Positions 12,161-24,339 of a stretch of 64,000 bases of DNA are shown here, piece after piece. The DNA lies in contig CM041782.1 of the NCBI GenBank assembly GCA_023374045.1, positions 251,867,810 through 251,931,809 of the forward strand, in the 5' to 3' direction. Below the pieces are notes generated by a model. That model was not told the origin of the DNA. It saw only the letters and a list, made by a program, of their open reading frames with translations, and ran no database searches. Position 1 is the stretch's first letter, and each line of letters begins with the position of its first letter. The stretch comes from Limonium bicolor (Eukaryota > Streptophyta > Magnoliopsida > Caryophyllales > Plumbaginaceae). The position numbers and the translations under genes are program-made.

Positions 12161-13745
12161 TTGGTAGGTTAACCCATGTGGTAATACTCCACGTGCGAGG
12201 TAGTTGGCCATGTCAGCGTACCATGGATCACCGGTGTCGCCAATCATAAAAACGCACTCATCTGGAAAGAATTCATTGATGGAAGTGCCATCACTTGGTG
12301 CCTCTATGCGAGATAGGTGGTCTGCTACTACATTCTGCACTCCTGGCTTGTCTCTGATTTCAATCTCAAATTCCTGTAGTAGGAGTATCCACCGGAGGAG
12401 TCGAGGTTTGGCATCTTCTTTGGCAAATAGATACCTCAGAGCAGAGTGATCGGTGTGAATTATGACTTTGCTCCCCAAGAGGTATGATCGGAATTTATCC
12501 AGAGCAAAGACTACTGCTAGAAGTTCCTTCTCAGTAGTTGAATAATTCTTCTGAGCGTCGTTGAGGGTTCTACTTGCATAGTAGATGGTTCTCAAGATCT
12601 TCTCCTTCTTTTGGCATAAAGCGGCACCCACTGCAAAGTCGCTGGCGTCGCACATAATTTCAAATGGAAGGCTCCAGTCTGGTGATATCACAATGGGGGC
12701 AGAGATGAGGCATTCTTTCAATGTGTTGAAGGCTTGTAGGCATTTGTCAGTAAAGTCGAACTTGACGTCTTTAGCTAGGAGTTCACATAGAGGTTTTGAA
12801 ATTTTGAGAAATCCTTGATAAACCTTCTATAGAACCCGGCATGGCCAAGGAAACTCCTGATGTCTTTTACCGTCGATGGTGGTGGTAATTTTTCAATAAC
12901 TTCGACCTTGGCTCTGTCGACTTCAATTCCTTTTGAAGATATTTTATGCCCAAGAACTATTCCTTCTTTAACCATGAAATGGCATTTTTCCCAGTTAAGC
13001 ACAAGGTTAGTTTCTTCACATCGGTTGAGGATAGCATCCAGATTATTTAGACAGGATTCGAAGGTGGGACCAAAGACAGAGAAGTCGTCCATGAAGACTT
13101 CGATGCTTTTCTCAAGATAGTCGCTGAAGATTGCCATCATGCATCTTTGGAATGTGGCTGGGGCATTGCATAGACCAAAAGGCATCCGATTGTATGCAAA
13201 TGTCCCGTACGGGCATGTGAATGTGGTTATCTTGGTCTTCAGAGGCAATGGGTATTTGAAAGTATCCTGAATAACCATCCAGGAAGCAGTAGTAATCTTG
13301 CCCGGCCAATCTTTCAAGCATCTGATCGATGAAGGGTAAGGGAAGTGGTCCTTCCGCGTTGCGCTGTTCAGTTTCCTGTAATCGATGCAGACTCTCCATC
13401 CATCCCGTCGTGGTTCTCTGAGGAATTAGATCACCTTTGTCGTTGGGACCACAGTGAGACCTCCTTTTTCGGGACCACTTGAACGGGGCTCACCCATTTG
13501 CTGTCGGAGATGGAGTAGATTATCCGGGCGTCGAGAAGTTTGAGCACTTCTTTCTTTCTACTACTCTTTCATGTTGGGATTCAGCCTTCTCTGTGGTTGG
13601 ACCTAAAGCTTGTAGGTATCTTCCATGTATATGTGATGTGTGCAGAAATGGGGGTTGATACCTTTGATGTCCGAAATGGACCAGCCTATTGCCTTTTTGT
13701 GGCTCTGAAGGATCTTCACAAGCTGTTCTTCTGTGTACTTGTTAG
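12161..13745 (-). pseudogene. Reverse transcriptase-RNase H, copy A
   Basis: Gypsy-type RT with catalytic FMDD (codons at 13095-13084), 'MPFGLCNAPATFQRCM', and '[15 protein letters not shown]' leading into the RNase H domain ('[16 protein letters not shown]', '[19 protein letters not shown]', 'TDHSALRYL'). The 5' third of RT (13,400-13,745) shows several frame shifts, and the longest ORF there is antisense. Lengths match family norms, so this looks like a full domain with indels rather than a truncation. Confidence 0.85.
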
Positions 13746-13965
13746 AGATGAAGAAATAATACAGGCAAAGTACAAAAGTCAGAAAGATACAACTTCAGAT
13801 GTGATGGCAATTGTTTCAGTTCTACGAGAGGGGGTTGTTCAATGGATGGTGGTTAAAATTCTGAGTGGGAAAGCTCTAATGGTTCTGGTGGTGGGTAGCA
13901 TGATTTCTTGTATGATTTTACTCTATCAGAGAGCTGCTACCATTTGGGGATTGTGTCAGGGTATA

Positions 13966-14693
13966 CTAATCGGTTATCACATTTTTCAGACAAATATTTT
14001 CAAGAGCGTCATTACGAATAATAGCAGATAAATTATCCTGCACAATAGAGTCGACAATGTCTATAGAAAAGGTGTCTTCTAAATGAGCGGGTTTCTTTAT
14101 AACCTTGGACATGTCGTATTCTAGAGTTTCGTTATGCAGCCTTAAAATGATTTTTCCTTTCTCAACATCGATTAGTGCTCTAGCAGTTCTCATGAAAGGT
14201 CGTCCTAAGATTAAGGGCACCCTAGTGTCTTCTTCCATGTCAATTACAATAAAATCAGCGGGGAACACAAAGGTTCCTACAGTAACAATCAAATCTTCTA
14301 TTATTCCTTTTGGGATACTAAAGATCTATCTGCTAATTGTAATTGAATAGAAGTTGGTTCGCATTTACCAATTTTAAGTTTGTTGAAAGTTGACAGTGGC
14401 ATTAAATTGATACTAGCTCCTAGATCACATAACCCACTACCGCAATCAACATTATCAATTGAACATGGAATAATTGGCAAACCTGGGTCTCCAAGTTTTG
14501 GAGGGAGACTCTTGAGAAGTACTGCTGACACTTCCTGCGTAAGGTGTACAGTTTCCACTTCCTGCAACGATCTTTTGTTGGTGATGATATCCTTCATGAA
14601 CTTTGCGTATATTGGCATTTGTTTTAAAGCATCGGCAAAAGAATATTGATCGTCAGCTTCTTGAAGTGATAAGAAACTTTCCAAACTGTTCAT
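13966..14693 (-). pseudogene. Aspartic protease region, copy A
   Basis: Retroviral-type aspartic protease with the active-site segment 'CDLGASINLMP' (near 14,430) and the downstream hydrophobic 'PLILGRPFMRTA' motif. 'DLGAS' in place of DTG/DSG is usual for Athila-type elements. One frame break lies near 14,300. Copy B has its own, different breaks in the same domain. Confidence 0.85.
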
Positions 14694-14708
14694 CTAAATT
14701 TTTCTTTC

Positions 14709-16330
14709 TCATTCTGTTTGGAAAAGGAAGTGGGGGAAGAATTTTAGTGAGGAGGAAGGAGTGGATTCAGGGGACTCCTTCTCCTCGGGAATATTTTTTG
14801 TAGGAGGAGGGGCTTCTTCAGCATCTTCCTGTTCTTCTTCTGGATTTTCTTGAGGTTCATGAGCTTGCTGCTCTTGATTATCAGTATCATCTCGGGGAGG
14901 AGATGAGTTGAGCGGCCTACCACTTCTTAACGTTACTGCCTTGGCCTGTTCCCTTGGATTTGGATCTGGCTGACTAGGGAAGGCACCGGGTGGCCTTTGT
15001 GCAAGCTGTTGACTGATTTGCTCCAACTGTTGGTTGGTTTGCTGTCTGGGCTTCAACCCTTCTGTTAGTGGCTTCTTGATCCACGAGCCTGGTGTGGGTC
15101 GTAGTCACGAATCCTTTCATTAAGTTTCTGAATTCCTCATTTGGATCAGAAGAGGTTGTGGTTAGTTGTTGTTGCTGCTGCTGGAAACCAGGAGGGGCAC
15201 CTAGTGCTCGATAACCCATGTTAGAATTTGGTTGGGGTCTGTTCCCCTGATAGGTATTTGAGTTGTTGTTCTGACCTCCTTGGTTTTGATCATTATCTTC
15301 CATGAGAAATTCGGGTGATTTCTCCATGGATAGTTGTTGTTGAAGTTATTGTTGTAGGAATTACCGGGACGGTTTCCTATGAAGTTTGCTTCCTCGTACT
15401 GTCCTTTACCTTCGCACTGAGGGGTTTCATGAGGACCGGCGCATATGGCACATCCTTCTGTAGGTGGAACTGACGACGAACTTGTAGGTGGGGAAGCTAT
15501 TGTTTTTACAATTTCGTTTTGTGATGTCGTTAGCTTTTCCACCATCTTTGTAAGGGACGAGATCTGAGCCGATAAATGATCCGTAGGCTCAACGTGGAGT
15601 AGGCCTGCTGCTCGTGGCGTTCTTCCTTTGGATCTCGTCCACTGTCTCGTATTGCTCGTCATGGTTTCGAGAAGGTCCATTCCTTCTTTAGGAGATTTCA
15701 TCATGAAACTCCCTCCTGCAGAGGAATTGACGAGTAGTCGGTTCCCATCATCCAGACCGTTGAAGAAGGACAGGCAGAGGGATTGATCGTCAAGACCATG
15801 GTGGGAACACTTCATAATCATTCTTCTTAAATCTGTCCATGCGTCGTACAACGTTTCTCCCGGCTCCTGACAGAAAGTATTGATTTCACCCGATCAATTG
15901 CCTCGTTCTACTGGTTGGGTAGTATTTGGCAAGGAATTTTTGGGCCATTTGAAGCCATGTGGTGATTGATCGGGAGGGAAACTTCGGTACCACCGGTTTG
16001 CTGAATCCGACAACGAGTGAGGAAATAGTTGTAGACGGATTCTCTCTTTGACGTTGCCGGTTTGACTAAAGGAATTGCAAAAGTCTAGGAAGAGACTCAG
16101 ATGATTTGGGGCTTCATCTGGGTTTGCTCCACTAAACTTGCCTAGATCCCGGACGGCGGTTATGTAGTGGGTTTTGAAAACCCATCGTCCGGCTTCTTCT
16201 GGTTTTGTTAGTTCAGGAGAACTATAGCTGATGCTCTTCCTTCGGTATTCGGTTGGTGGTAGTCAGAGAGAGCACGGTGTTCTGGCTGAATTGCATGGTC
16301 CATTTCATTTATAACTTCGTTATTGGCCAT
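14709..16330 (-). pseudogene. Gag, copy A
   Basis: Retrotransposon Gag of Athila type. The start ATG is at 16330 (MANNEV..). The body includes 'MKCSHHGLDDQSLCLSFFNG', and a zinc knuckle 'CAICAGPHETPQC' (CX2CX3HX4C) lies near 15,440. It is followed by a Gln/Pro-rich tail with acidic runs. The first third is broken by several frame shifts, and the frame changes again near 15,300 and 15,050. Confidence 0.82.
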
Positions 16331-16559
16331 GGCTTGGTTTCTCAGGTTTCTCTGCGCTTGAAATAAAGTACGCTCGGGTTCGGGGCTCGGACTGATTGGT
16401 GGAGACTCTCTTCGCGATTCGAGTATTTGGCATGCACAGAAGAAACTTGTGGTTTGCGGGAAGCTACAAAATTAGTTAGTAATAAAATAAGAAAGACAGA
16501 AATATTGGTTAGGCTGATAAACGTTAGGAGTTAGTATACAGAAATTATAAGTTAGTATA

Positions 16560-16720
16560 CTGGGGAAATGAAGTTAAGGACAATGGACGAAAAGTTAAGG
16601 ACAATGGAACGAAAAGTTAAGGACAATGGAACGAAATGACAAGAAATTTAAAGTTAGTAGTTAGAGACAATGGAAAGAAAGGACAATGGAACGAATGACA
16701 ATGGAACGAAATGACAATAA
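16560..16720 (-). repeat. Leader tandem repeat, copy A
   Basis: Five to six imperfect copies of a roughly 23-bp unit ('aaaagttaaggacaatggaa') lie in the untranslated leader between primer site and gag. The same array occurs at 33204-33360 in copy B. Confidence 0.8.
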
Positions 16721-16889
16721 TATTAAGATGTGAAATTAGTTGTCCAGAGTCCGAAGTCAAATGTCCAAGTCAGGTCCGAAGTCCGATGTCCAATTCAGAT
16801 GTCCAAGATTAACAATTTAATAGTATTAACAGATTATTACTATATAGTGAGTGAACTACCAGAAACTAGGGAAATTGATGGAATCAATC

Positions 16890-16907
16890 TCCCCGGCAAC
16901 GGCGCCA
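16890..16907 (-). other. Primer-binding site, copy A
   Basis: On the minus strand it reads TGGCGCCGTTGCCGGGGA, the tRNA-Asp-type primer site of Athila and related elements, six bases after the 5' LTR. Confidence 0.92.
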
Positions 16908-17880
16908 AAAACTTGTTGGGATAAAACTACACTGTAATTAATATAGAATTATAACAAACTATTAGGCAAGTGTACCTATTCGTAGTAGTAAACAAGTGTC
17001 GTATCCACAAGGAGATTGTTTAATTATCCTAGTTTAGGTAGTTACTAAAACTGTAAAAGGGGTTTAGCCGGAGGCAAGCTTGATTTGTTGTTGGATTATT
17101 AAAGAAATAATAAAAACAGTAAAAACGGTTGTGGATTAAGTGGATGGAAACTGTGCTAAGGAAGGTGAAATCGCCCGGTTATAACTCAGATAATAAATAT
17201 AATCCTAGTTTGCTCTTATTTGTCTGTTAAGAATTTTATCTTGTGACCTTTCTAAATCATAGATAAGGACAGCTCTTAATTAATTCATTAAACTTCTTAC
17301 AATCAGAAAAAGTCTAAAATCATTAATTAGCTTAAGTGAGAATTCTTTTTATAACAGCGATGGATTTTATCTGCTAATCAAGGAGAATAAAATCTAACGT
17401 TGTTTCTCTTTGTGGTCTATTCTCTAATTTTACAAAATCATTGAAATTAGAGAAACCGTAAATGAGTAAAAATGATCAGTTCTTAAACATTTAATAATAG
17501 AGAGAGACAAAACAAATATTAATAAGCAAACTCGGTATTATAGATACGCTGAGTTATTTTGGGTTAAACACCCATCCTAAGCACATTATGAGATTACTCA
17601 GCCATTGACAGAAATAAAAACAGAGTAGAGATTGAAATAGACATTATTCAGGAACTGCCTGCGAAATACGGGTCTGCACTCGCCTGCCTCTTTTCTCTCT
17701 TTGTAATTTACTGCTTCTGCTTGAGTACGTACGTGAATGAGGTGAAATGGTAAAAATAAATAAAAGATGGAGAAGTGTGGTGATACGGGAGGAATTAAAT
17801 GGAAGAGAATGGAGTGTGGTGTTTTATTTGATTTCTTCAGACTGTGGTCGTACGTGGTGTTTTGTTGCAGTATTGGTGTT

Positions 17881-17893
17881 GGTTTATATAGAG
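17881..17893 (-). promoter_or_regulatory. TATA box of Athila-type LTR, copy A
   Basis: CTCTATATAAACC on the minus strand, downstream of the hairpin array. This makes the array part of U3. Confidence 0.6.
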
Positions 17894-18059
17894 AATTGAG
17901 ATAGGCATCCGTACGTAAATTGATTGAGCATTGATTGCTATCTTCATTTATTGCAGAGGGGACAGACAGCTGCACGCGAGACGGTGCTGGAGTAGATAGA
18001 TAAGGCCAGTTGCAGACGACGGCGCGAGAAGAAACTAGTCGCGGTTGATTTTTTAGCCT

Positions 18060-18292
18060 TAACCGCCTCTAAAAGAGGCGGTTCCCTCTGTGCTGACCGC
18101 CCCCATTTTGGGCGGTTCTGTTGTGTCTTGACCGCCTATATTTGGGCGGTTCTGGTGTGTCTTGACCGCCTGTTATTTAGGCGGTAGCCTCATAGTCTTG
18201 ACCGCCTATTATTTAGGCGGTAGCCTAATGTCTTGACCGCCTATATTTGAGGCGGTAGCCTTAGAGTAGACCACCGCCCAATACGGGGCGGT
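18060..18292. repeat. ACCGCC..GGCGGT hairpin array, seven units
   Basis: This is the full array: seven tandem self-complementary units in U3, with loops AT-rich or based on 'CCATTTTG' and 'CAATACGG'. The unit order matches the inner right LTR (31636-31860). Confidence 0.9.
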
Positions 18293-18587
18293 TGCCTCTG
18301 TTTGTGTCCGTGCAATATTATATATAGCATATATATAACAATCTTCAACCGGCTCTACATTCTTCGTTATAAGTCCGTTTTCTGAGCCGTTTGTGTCTAT
18401 ATGTTCGTCTCTTCATGTACTTTCTTCCTAGCTTGGCTTTTCCTCATGTTTAAAAAAATAAAATTTTGTGAGATAATCAATAAAACATAAACTAGAGGAA
18501 AAACACATGATAAGTGAGAAATGAGCAGAAAAGTGCTGATATAATATATGAATTACACCTATAAACATGCTCATTTAGACACTTACA

Positions 18588-21550
18588 GTATTCAGGATGG
18601 AGATTTGGTCTAATCTCTGGAAGTTGTTGGAAATCTTGTCAATATCCCACTCCTTACTGACCGGACAAATGAGCTGACTCACTTTGTCTAAAGGACTGTT
18701 GCTTGGTTTTCTACTGTAGGAGCAACCTGGTTGATTTCTTTTGATCCAAGGAGAAGTCCAAATGTTTGTATCTTGCCCATTACCAATTTCCTTAGGCTTC
18801 ATAATTTAATGATCTTGATCCCCTCAAGGAGAGATTTCCAGATAGAACTATCTCGAGGAGAAGAAACAACATCCAGAATGCTCTGGTTAGGAAAGTAGGT
18901 AGCTTTGAGGGATCTAGCTACTAGAGACTTTGGGTTAGTCATGATCTTCCAAATTTGTTTTGCTAGAAGGGTTGAGTTGAAGGTTTCAACGTGTTTAAAA
19001 CCCATCCCCCCTACTTCTTTAGAGGAACAAACCTTATCCCAACTTTTCCAGTGCATCGGTTTTTTAGCAGAAGATCCTCCCCACCAGAAATGAGCTAGGA
19101 TAGAATTCATCTTAGAAATAACACCCTGAGGCAATTTGAAAAGAGACATAGTGAAGGTAGGTAAGGACTGAAGAACACTAGATAGAAGGATGGATCTAGC
19201 CGATTGTGCCAAAGGAATTTTCCAACTAGTAACTATTTTTCTGAGGGATTCGATGAGGTAGTTGAAGCTCTCCTTCTTGTTTCTACCAACCTTGGTAGGC
19301 AATCCTAAATATTTAGCAAAATGGGGAACTTCCTGGACACTGAGGAGGTTGGCTAGAGAAGTTTTAATCTGCTGTGGGATTTTGGGACTGAAGATGATTT
19401 CTGATTTGTGGTAATTTATTTCATGTCCAGAACAAGAAAGGAATCTTTGTAGCAAGTTATCCAGAAAGAGGATATTAGGTAGTTGCTTGAACATATACTA
19501 TTATGTCATCAGTAAAGGCTATGTGAGATATAGGAGGAGAGTTTTTTTGAAAGGGCTAAACCAGATACTCTTTTCTGTCCATAGCTGCATTTAGAGTCCT
19601 AGATAAAGATTCGTGAGCTAACATAAAAAGGAAAGGTGAGAGGGGATCCCCTTGCCTAATGCCTCTAGACTGAGTGAATTGTTTTCCTGGGGAACCATTA
19701 ACAATCATAGCCCCCCTAGCAGAAGAGATGCAATTCATAATTGGAATTCTCCACACATCTGGAAACTCCATGGAAATAAGTAGAGAGTTAATAAAGGGCC
19801 ACTCCAATCTGTCATAAGCCTTGCTAAGGTCCAACTTACAGGAAAAAAGACCTCTTTTTTTGCTTGGGACTGAGCAATCCTATGATGAAGCTCACTAGCC
19901 AAAATAACATTATCTATGATTAATCTACCTTTCACAAACCCAGACTGATTTTCAGAATAATCAAGGGCAGAATGGTTGGATTCTATTGGCTAAAACCTTG
20001 GTGGCTATTTTGTACACAAAGTTGCATAAGGCTATAGGTCTGAAATTAGCTATTGAGTTGGCCCCCTTTTCCTTTGGGATCAGAGCAATGTAATACTTAT
20101 TGAGAGAGGAGGGAATTGAGAGACCATTGAGGATATTGAGAATAGTGGACATTACTTGCTCTCCTACAGTAGGCCAAAAGGCTTTAAAGAATTCCCCATT
20201 GAAACCATCAGGACCCGGAGCCTTATTGGAACTAAGCTGTTTAAAAGCACTCAAAATCTCACTGGTTGTATAAGGCTTCTTAAGGTCTTCTCTCAGATCT
20301 TGTGGAAGTAACCTGAGACACCATCAGTGAAAAAATCAGGGTTAGTAACATTTCCTGCTGTAAAAAAGGATTGAAAATAATCTCTGGATATTTTCTCAAT
20401 ATCACCCCACTCAAATTTCATGGATCCATCTTCAGATTGGAGGCCAAATTCTCTCCTTTCTCCTTCTATTAGAGCTAGCTTTAAGGTGAAAGTAAGCTGT
20501 GTTTTTATCACCTTCTACTACCCACTTATCTCTGGACCTTTGTTTCCAGTAGATTTCTTCCTTGTAACAAAGAAGTTCAATCTCAGTAAGAATACGTTTT
20601 CTGTTGGCCCCCGCCTAAACTGAGAAATTATCCCTTGTAATTTTCTCCAACTCTTTTTTTTGAGCTTGATCTTATGATGAATTCTGGCAATTGACCACCC
20701 TTTCCACTGTAATAACTTCAATTTACATGTCTGAATATTGGTACTGAGATACCCTTCCTTATCTCCCCATACTTGAGAAACGTTCTCTCTCTACATTTAT
20801 CTTCCAGAAGCCACCCATTTTCAAATCTAAAAATTCTCTCTTTTTTGAGGTGGTTTCCTAAGAATCTAATAAGGATTGGACAGTGATCCGATCTTTCCCT
20901 AGGTAAATGAAGAACAGAAGAGGTAAAAAACATATTCAAGGCATCTTTGAAAAAAAAAGCTCTATCTAACCTACTCTCGGAAGTATATGGAGGGTCTTGA
21001 CAGTTTGTATAGGTATAAGGATATCCCACAAACCCACATCTATTAGCTCCAGCTTTTGAATAATTTCTCTGAAAGGACTCATATGTTTTTCCTCTCTGAT
21101 TCTCCCTCCTTTTTTTCCCTTTCATACAAAATTTGGTTGAAGTCACCTACAACCACCCAGGGAAGATGGACATGCCTACTAAGATTATTAAGGAGTTCCC
21201 AAGAGAGTATTTTTTCTCCCAGTTAGGCCATCCATAGAAACCAGTGAGAGTAAAAGGATTCATACCTGAGAAACTGAATTCTGCCGCACATGGTGATGGA
21301 AGAAGTTGATGATCGAAATAGCTAGGTCCTTTTTCCATAATAGGGCTAAACCATCACTCTTTCCCTTGCTAGCACCTGCAATGCCACTATACTTTGACCA
21401 ACGAACTTTGATGCGATCCATCTCAAGAATGGATCTATGGGTCTCCATTAAAAACTCTAGGTCGGGTTTGTGTTTCCTGAGTAAACTAGTGACCCAGACC
21501 ACTGCACAAGGGCGACCCAACCCTCGGCAGTTAAAGGACAAGCAACTCAT
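18588..21550 (-). pseudogene. LINE ORF2: endonuclease-reverse transcriptase, left copy
   Basis: It opens MSCLSFNCRGLG (an AP-endonuclease-type start) at 21550. The RT follows with 'SSNKAPGPDGFNGEFFKAFW', 'MDLSKAYDRLEW' and 'RGIRQGDPLSPFLF'. The catalytic box is FTDD (19516-19505) instead of the usual F/YADD. The post-RT 'HFWWGGS' and 'WDKVCSSKEVGGMGFKH' blocks are present. Frame breaks fall near 21,250, 20,720, 20,300, 19,960, 19,550 and 18,800. Confidence 0.85.
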
Positions 21551-21849
21551 TTGGAGTGGCAGCCCTGATCCTCCTCAAAGTCTGCCTTAGAGTAGAAAAC
21601 TCATGGTACTCAGTCTCCTCCAAATCCTCCACGTTAATAGAGGATTTAATCATCAGTGGACTAAGGTTCGCAAGCTTTCTTTTTTTTTTGTGTGTTTGAA
21701 TTTGTCAGGGTAGGATGCATGAAGAAGGTGTTCAGGGAACATTTTGGCTTTCCCTTTATCTCGGGTGATGGAGGTATGATTTTGGGAAGAAAGTCTATCA
21801 GGACCCTCAAGGGGGCTAGGCTGTTGGGAGGCAAGGTTTTAGGTGAAGG

Positions 21850-23530
21850 TGTTGGGCATTAGGGGAGAATTGACTTCTTGATGGGATGGATTGATATTGA
21901 TCAGAGGAGCTGAGTCATCCAGGGTGTAGTTGGCATCTCCACCTTTCTTCTTTCCTTTGAGATCTTTCTCAAACTTGTAAAGGGCTGACCTCCTATCAAA
22001 ATTTTGATAGATTTTTTTCTCAAAATCATTAGTTCCAGATGTGAAATTTGATAGAGGGAGTTAGGAAGGATCAGTCTTGGGCGTCTGACATAGAGAAAAG
22101 GTTTTGAAAAGCCTGGGGGTGCAGAAGAAGAAGTGTTGGAGGAACTTTGGGGAGACACTAGGGTTTATGTTGGGTTTGAGTTTGCATGGGGTGGCCTTGA
22201 ATAATATGAGGGGGTTTATGTGGAATAGGAACAATGTCTACCGGCTTAGTAGCTAGGGAGAGATCAACATTGACCGTGGGAAGCTTAACCAGGGGACAAG
22301 TTACGCCTGAGTAGCTAGAGCAGTAATACCATCCAGGATGCCTTCCTCCTTCCATTGGTCAAGGAGAAAAGAATCTGTAACAGAAGCTAAAGAACTAGCA
22401 AATTCAGATCGAATCCAAGGGCTTTCTGTGGAGTTGGGGCTGTGGTTCGGTACTTTACAATCATTAAGAGTGTGGGTAAGAAAACCACATCTGTAGCAGA
22501 AGCTTGGTAGATTTTCATAGGAAATACGACAAACCCTATTGCCATTAGCAATTTTGACAACTATCATTCTGCAGAAGGGCTCAATGAGCTTGATCTCTAT
22601 TTTAACTCTCAGGTATCAGGCTCTAAGAGGATTGATGTGGGCTGAGCATTCGATGAAAGAGCCTATCTTGTTTGCTAAGTTAATAGCTGAGGGTCTATTG
22701 AAAAAGGCCAAGGGAATTTTATGAATCCCTGCCTAAATCTTGATAGCTTTGGGTTCATGTTCTTCAATAGGTAAGTTGGAGTCTAAGGCCATCACAACTA
22801 GAAGATGGTGCTGGAAATGCCATGGACCATTGGACATAATAACTTCCGTATCATCTTCTGAGGTAAACTGAAATGTGAAACGATTCTCTCCCACTTCTGA
22901 GACTTGGAAATAGGCCTTGGGTTTCCAAATATGCACCATGATGTTTTGCATAAGTCTAGCTCCTATTCGGGTAGGACTCCATATTCTACCAAATAAAGCT
23001 TTGCCAAATATCGGGGAATTTGGTTCCATAATCAGGCAAGCTTCTTCAATGGAGGTGGATTCCGCTGGGTGGATATGGAGGCGAGAGCAGTTGGAGATTA
23101 TAGAATCCATGGAGGGGGCTATGCTAAAAAAAGGGAGGAATTTTTGAATTAGGCTGCTAATGATTATCTCTGGTCGTTTGTGATAGGGATGAAGAGGAGG
23201 AATAGGGAAAAGGAGAGGAGATTTTGGTAGCTGGTCTAGAGGATTGTCTGGGGGGACATTACAAATCTTCGGTGACGCAACCGGCATGCAGAAGGCGGTA
23301 CTTTGGATGAAATCTAAACCGTCGGAGTTAATGCCCCTGACACCTCTCATACAAGCGAGAGTGAACGGGAAAGAGGAGAAGATCAAAAGTCTCACACACA
23401 CCCAACTACTACCATTGTAGCTCGAGAAGACGTGCACCGTGGGAGTAAATGTTCTGTCTCTGCTTGCTTGCATTCTGATCGAGGCCGGATGCATGTAGGC
23501 TTCGAGAGAGACTGCAAGTTCCTGCTGCAA
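21850..23530 (-). pseudogene. LINE ORF1: DUF4283/CCHC nucleic-acid-binding protein, left copy
   Basis: The N-terminal part (23530-22733) contains a DUF4283-type domain ('ALFGRIWSPTRIGARLMQN', 'FTFQF', 'GPWHFQHHLLVVMAL'). A stop interrupts the frame at about 22,733. A CCHC_4 knuckle follows ('CYRCGFLTHTLNDC', about 22,500-22,460). The tail is low-complexity Ser/Pro-rich. In L1-type LINEs this protein binds the element RNA. Confidence 0.82.
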
Positions 23531-23994
23531 GTAGACTCTGAGTGAGACTGCATGGCCCTGTAAACATCTAGAAGAAAATTCTCTCTGCCCTACTCCTGTG
23601 TGTCTCGCTCAGGTGAGAATATCTCAGGGACCAATAATGGTCGGGTGCTAGAGAGTACACCCTACCTCTGCCTTAACTCCTATTACAACTATTACAACCG
23701 TATTGTTGACTTCCATCTCTTCCACTCTTGACTCCCTCTCTCAGGGATAAATTCACTGACAACTCCCGTAGGGAGTAAACTCTGATGAAGAAGAGAAAAG
23801 AGGGTGGTGCGTAATAGGCGCGTTCTTTTAGAACCTCTCACTCTGAAAATTCTATAACGAGGGTGTGGAACCTTAATAATATCGAGGATTGAATATGTTC
23901 CAAACACAATTGATAAAACACACCGTATTGTAAATATGTCTGATGTTATGTACCGCTCATAGTTTCTTCTTTCTTCCTTTCCCTGCTCTACCAA

Positions 23995-24102
23995 CGTTAG
24001 TATTACAGTATTGTATTTAGCTTTTATGAGTCAATGTTATATACGCTCTTTGTTAGTTGTTAGCTCTTCTGTTAGTAGTTAACACTCTGTTAGTTAACAA
24101 CA
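23995..24102 (-). mobile_element. Copia LTR-like tip of left arm
   Basis: On the minus strand this reads TGTTGTTAACTAACAGAG.. with several TTAAC/CTAAC repeats and a TATA-type GCGTATATAACA. It is the reverse complement of the right tip (25824-25932) except for a two-base indel at its start (TGTTG versus TGTTGGG). It looks like the first part of a Copia LTR facing outward from the spacer. Confidence 0.55.
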
Positions 24103-24272
24103 ATACTGATATTACCATTCATTAATTTATTCATAGGTCTGTATAAGTTCCCTCATCTGAACAGAGAATGTAACTATCTATGAATAAAGTTTTGTACAGA
24201 GAAAGTATCACTCTCTAAAATTAAATGTTTGTTTAAGGAATAGTGAAATTTCTCAGTTCTTGAATTGTAACA

Positions 24273-24284
24273 TGGAATCAGAGC
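24273..24284 (+). other. Primer-binding site of the Copia remnant
   Basis: TGGAATCAGAGC matches the initiator tRNA-Met primer site with one change (GGTATC to GGAATC). It directly follows an LTR-type end (..TGTAACA). Confidence 0.7.
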
Positions 24285-24339
24285 TCCACTGATCCATATT
24301 CTCCATCCCTGTTGTCGAAATCTTGAGGGATCCATTTCT

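Larger units (their letters stand above)
8055..18587 (-). mobile_element. Athila-type Ty3/gypsy element, copy A (left arm)
   Basis: This is a complete LTR element on the minus strand: 5' LTR 16914-18587, primer site 16890-16907, gag-pol 16330-10932, 3' untranslated region with polypurine tract to 9725, 3' LTR 8055-9724. The internal region is 7,189 bp against 7,195 bp in copy B. Primer site, Gag type and protease (CDLGAS) place it in the Athila lineage, but no env-like ORF follows pol. Its flanks do not form a five-base target duplication (GATAC before 8055, GTATT after 18587). Confidence 0.88.
16914..18587 (-). repeat. 5' LTR of copy A (inner left)
   Basis: 1,674 bp, TGTAAGTGTC..CCCAACA on the minus strand. 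It holds a seven-unit hairpin array (18060-18292) and, downstream, a TATA box on the minus strand (17881-17893, CTCTATATAAACC). It abuts LINE sequence at 18588. Confidence 0.9.
18588..23994 (-). mobile_element. LINE (non-LTR retrotransposon), left-arm copy, 3' truncated
   Basis: A plant L1-type LINE on the minus strand: ORF1 (about 23530-21850) with DUF4283 and CCHC, then ORF2 (21550-18588) with endonuclease and RT. The 3' end is cut at 18588 by the Athila-type 5' LTR, within the zinc-binding domain that follows RT. The mirror copy is cut at the same base. No poly(A) tail or LINE target duplication can be seen. The exact 5' border is uncertain. Confidence 0.85.

Noticed and set aside
13540..14031. 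163-codon plus-strand ORF
   Set aside because: Antisense to the RT-protease region of copy A and not open in copy B.
16730..16924. 64-codon ORF next to the primer site
   Set aside because: It covers the noncoding leader on the opposite strand.
21682..21693. T-run as a LINE poly(A) tail on the minus strand
   Set aside because: It is internal to the LINE between ORF1 and ORF2, and the mirror copy has it in the same place.
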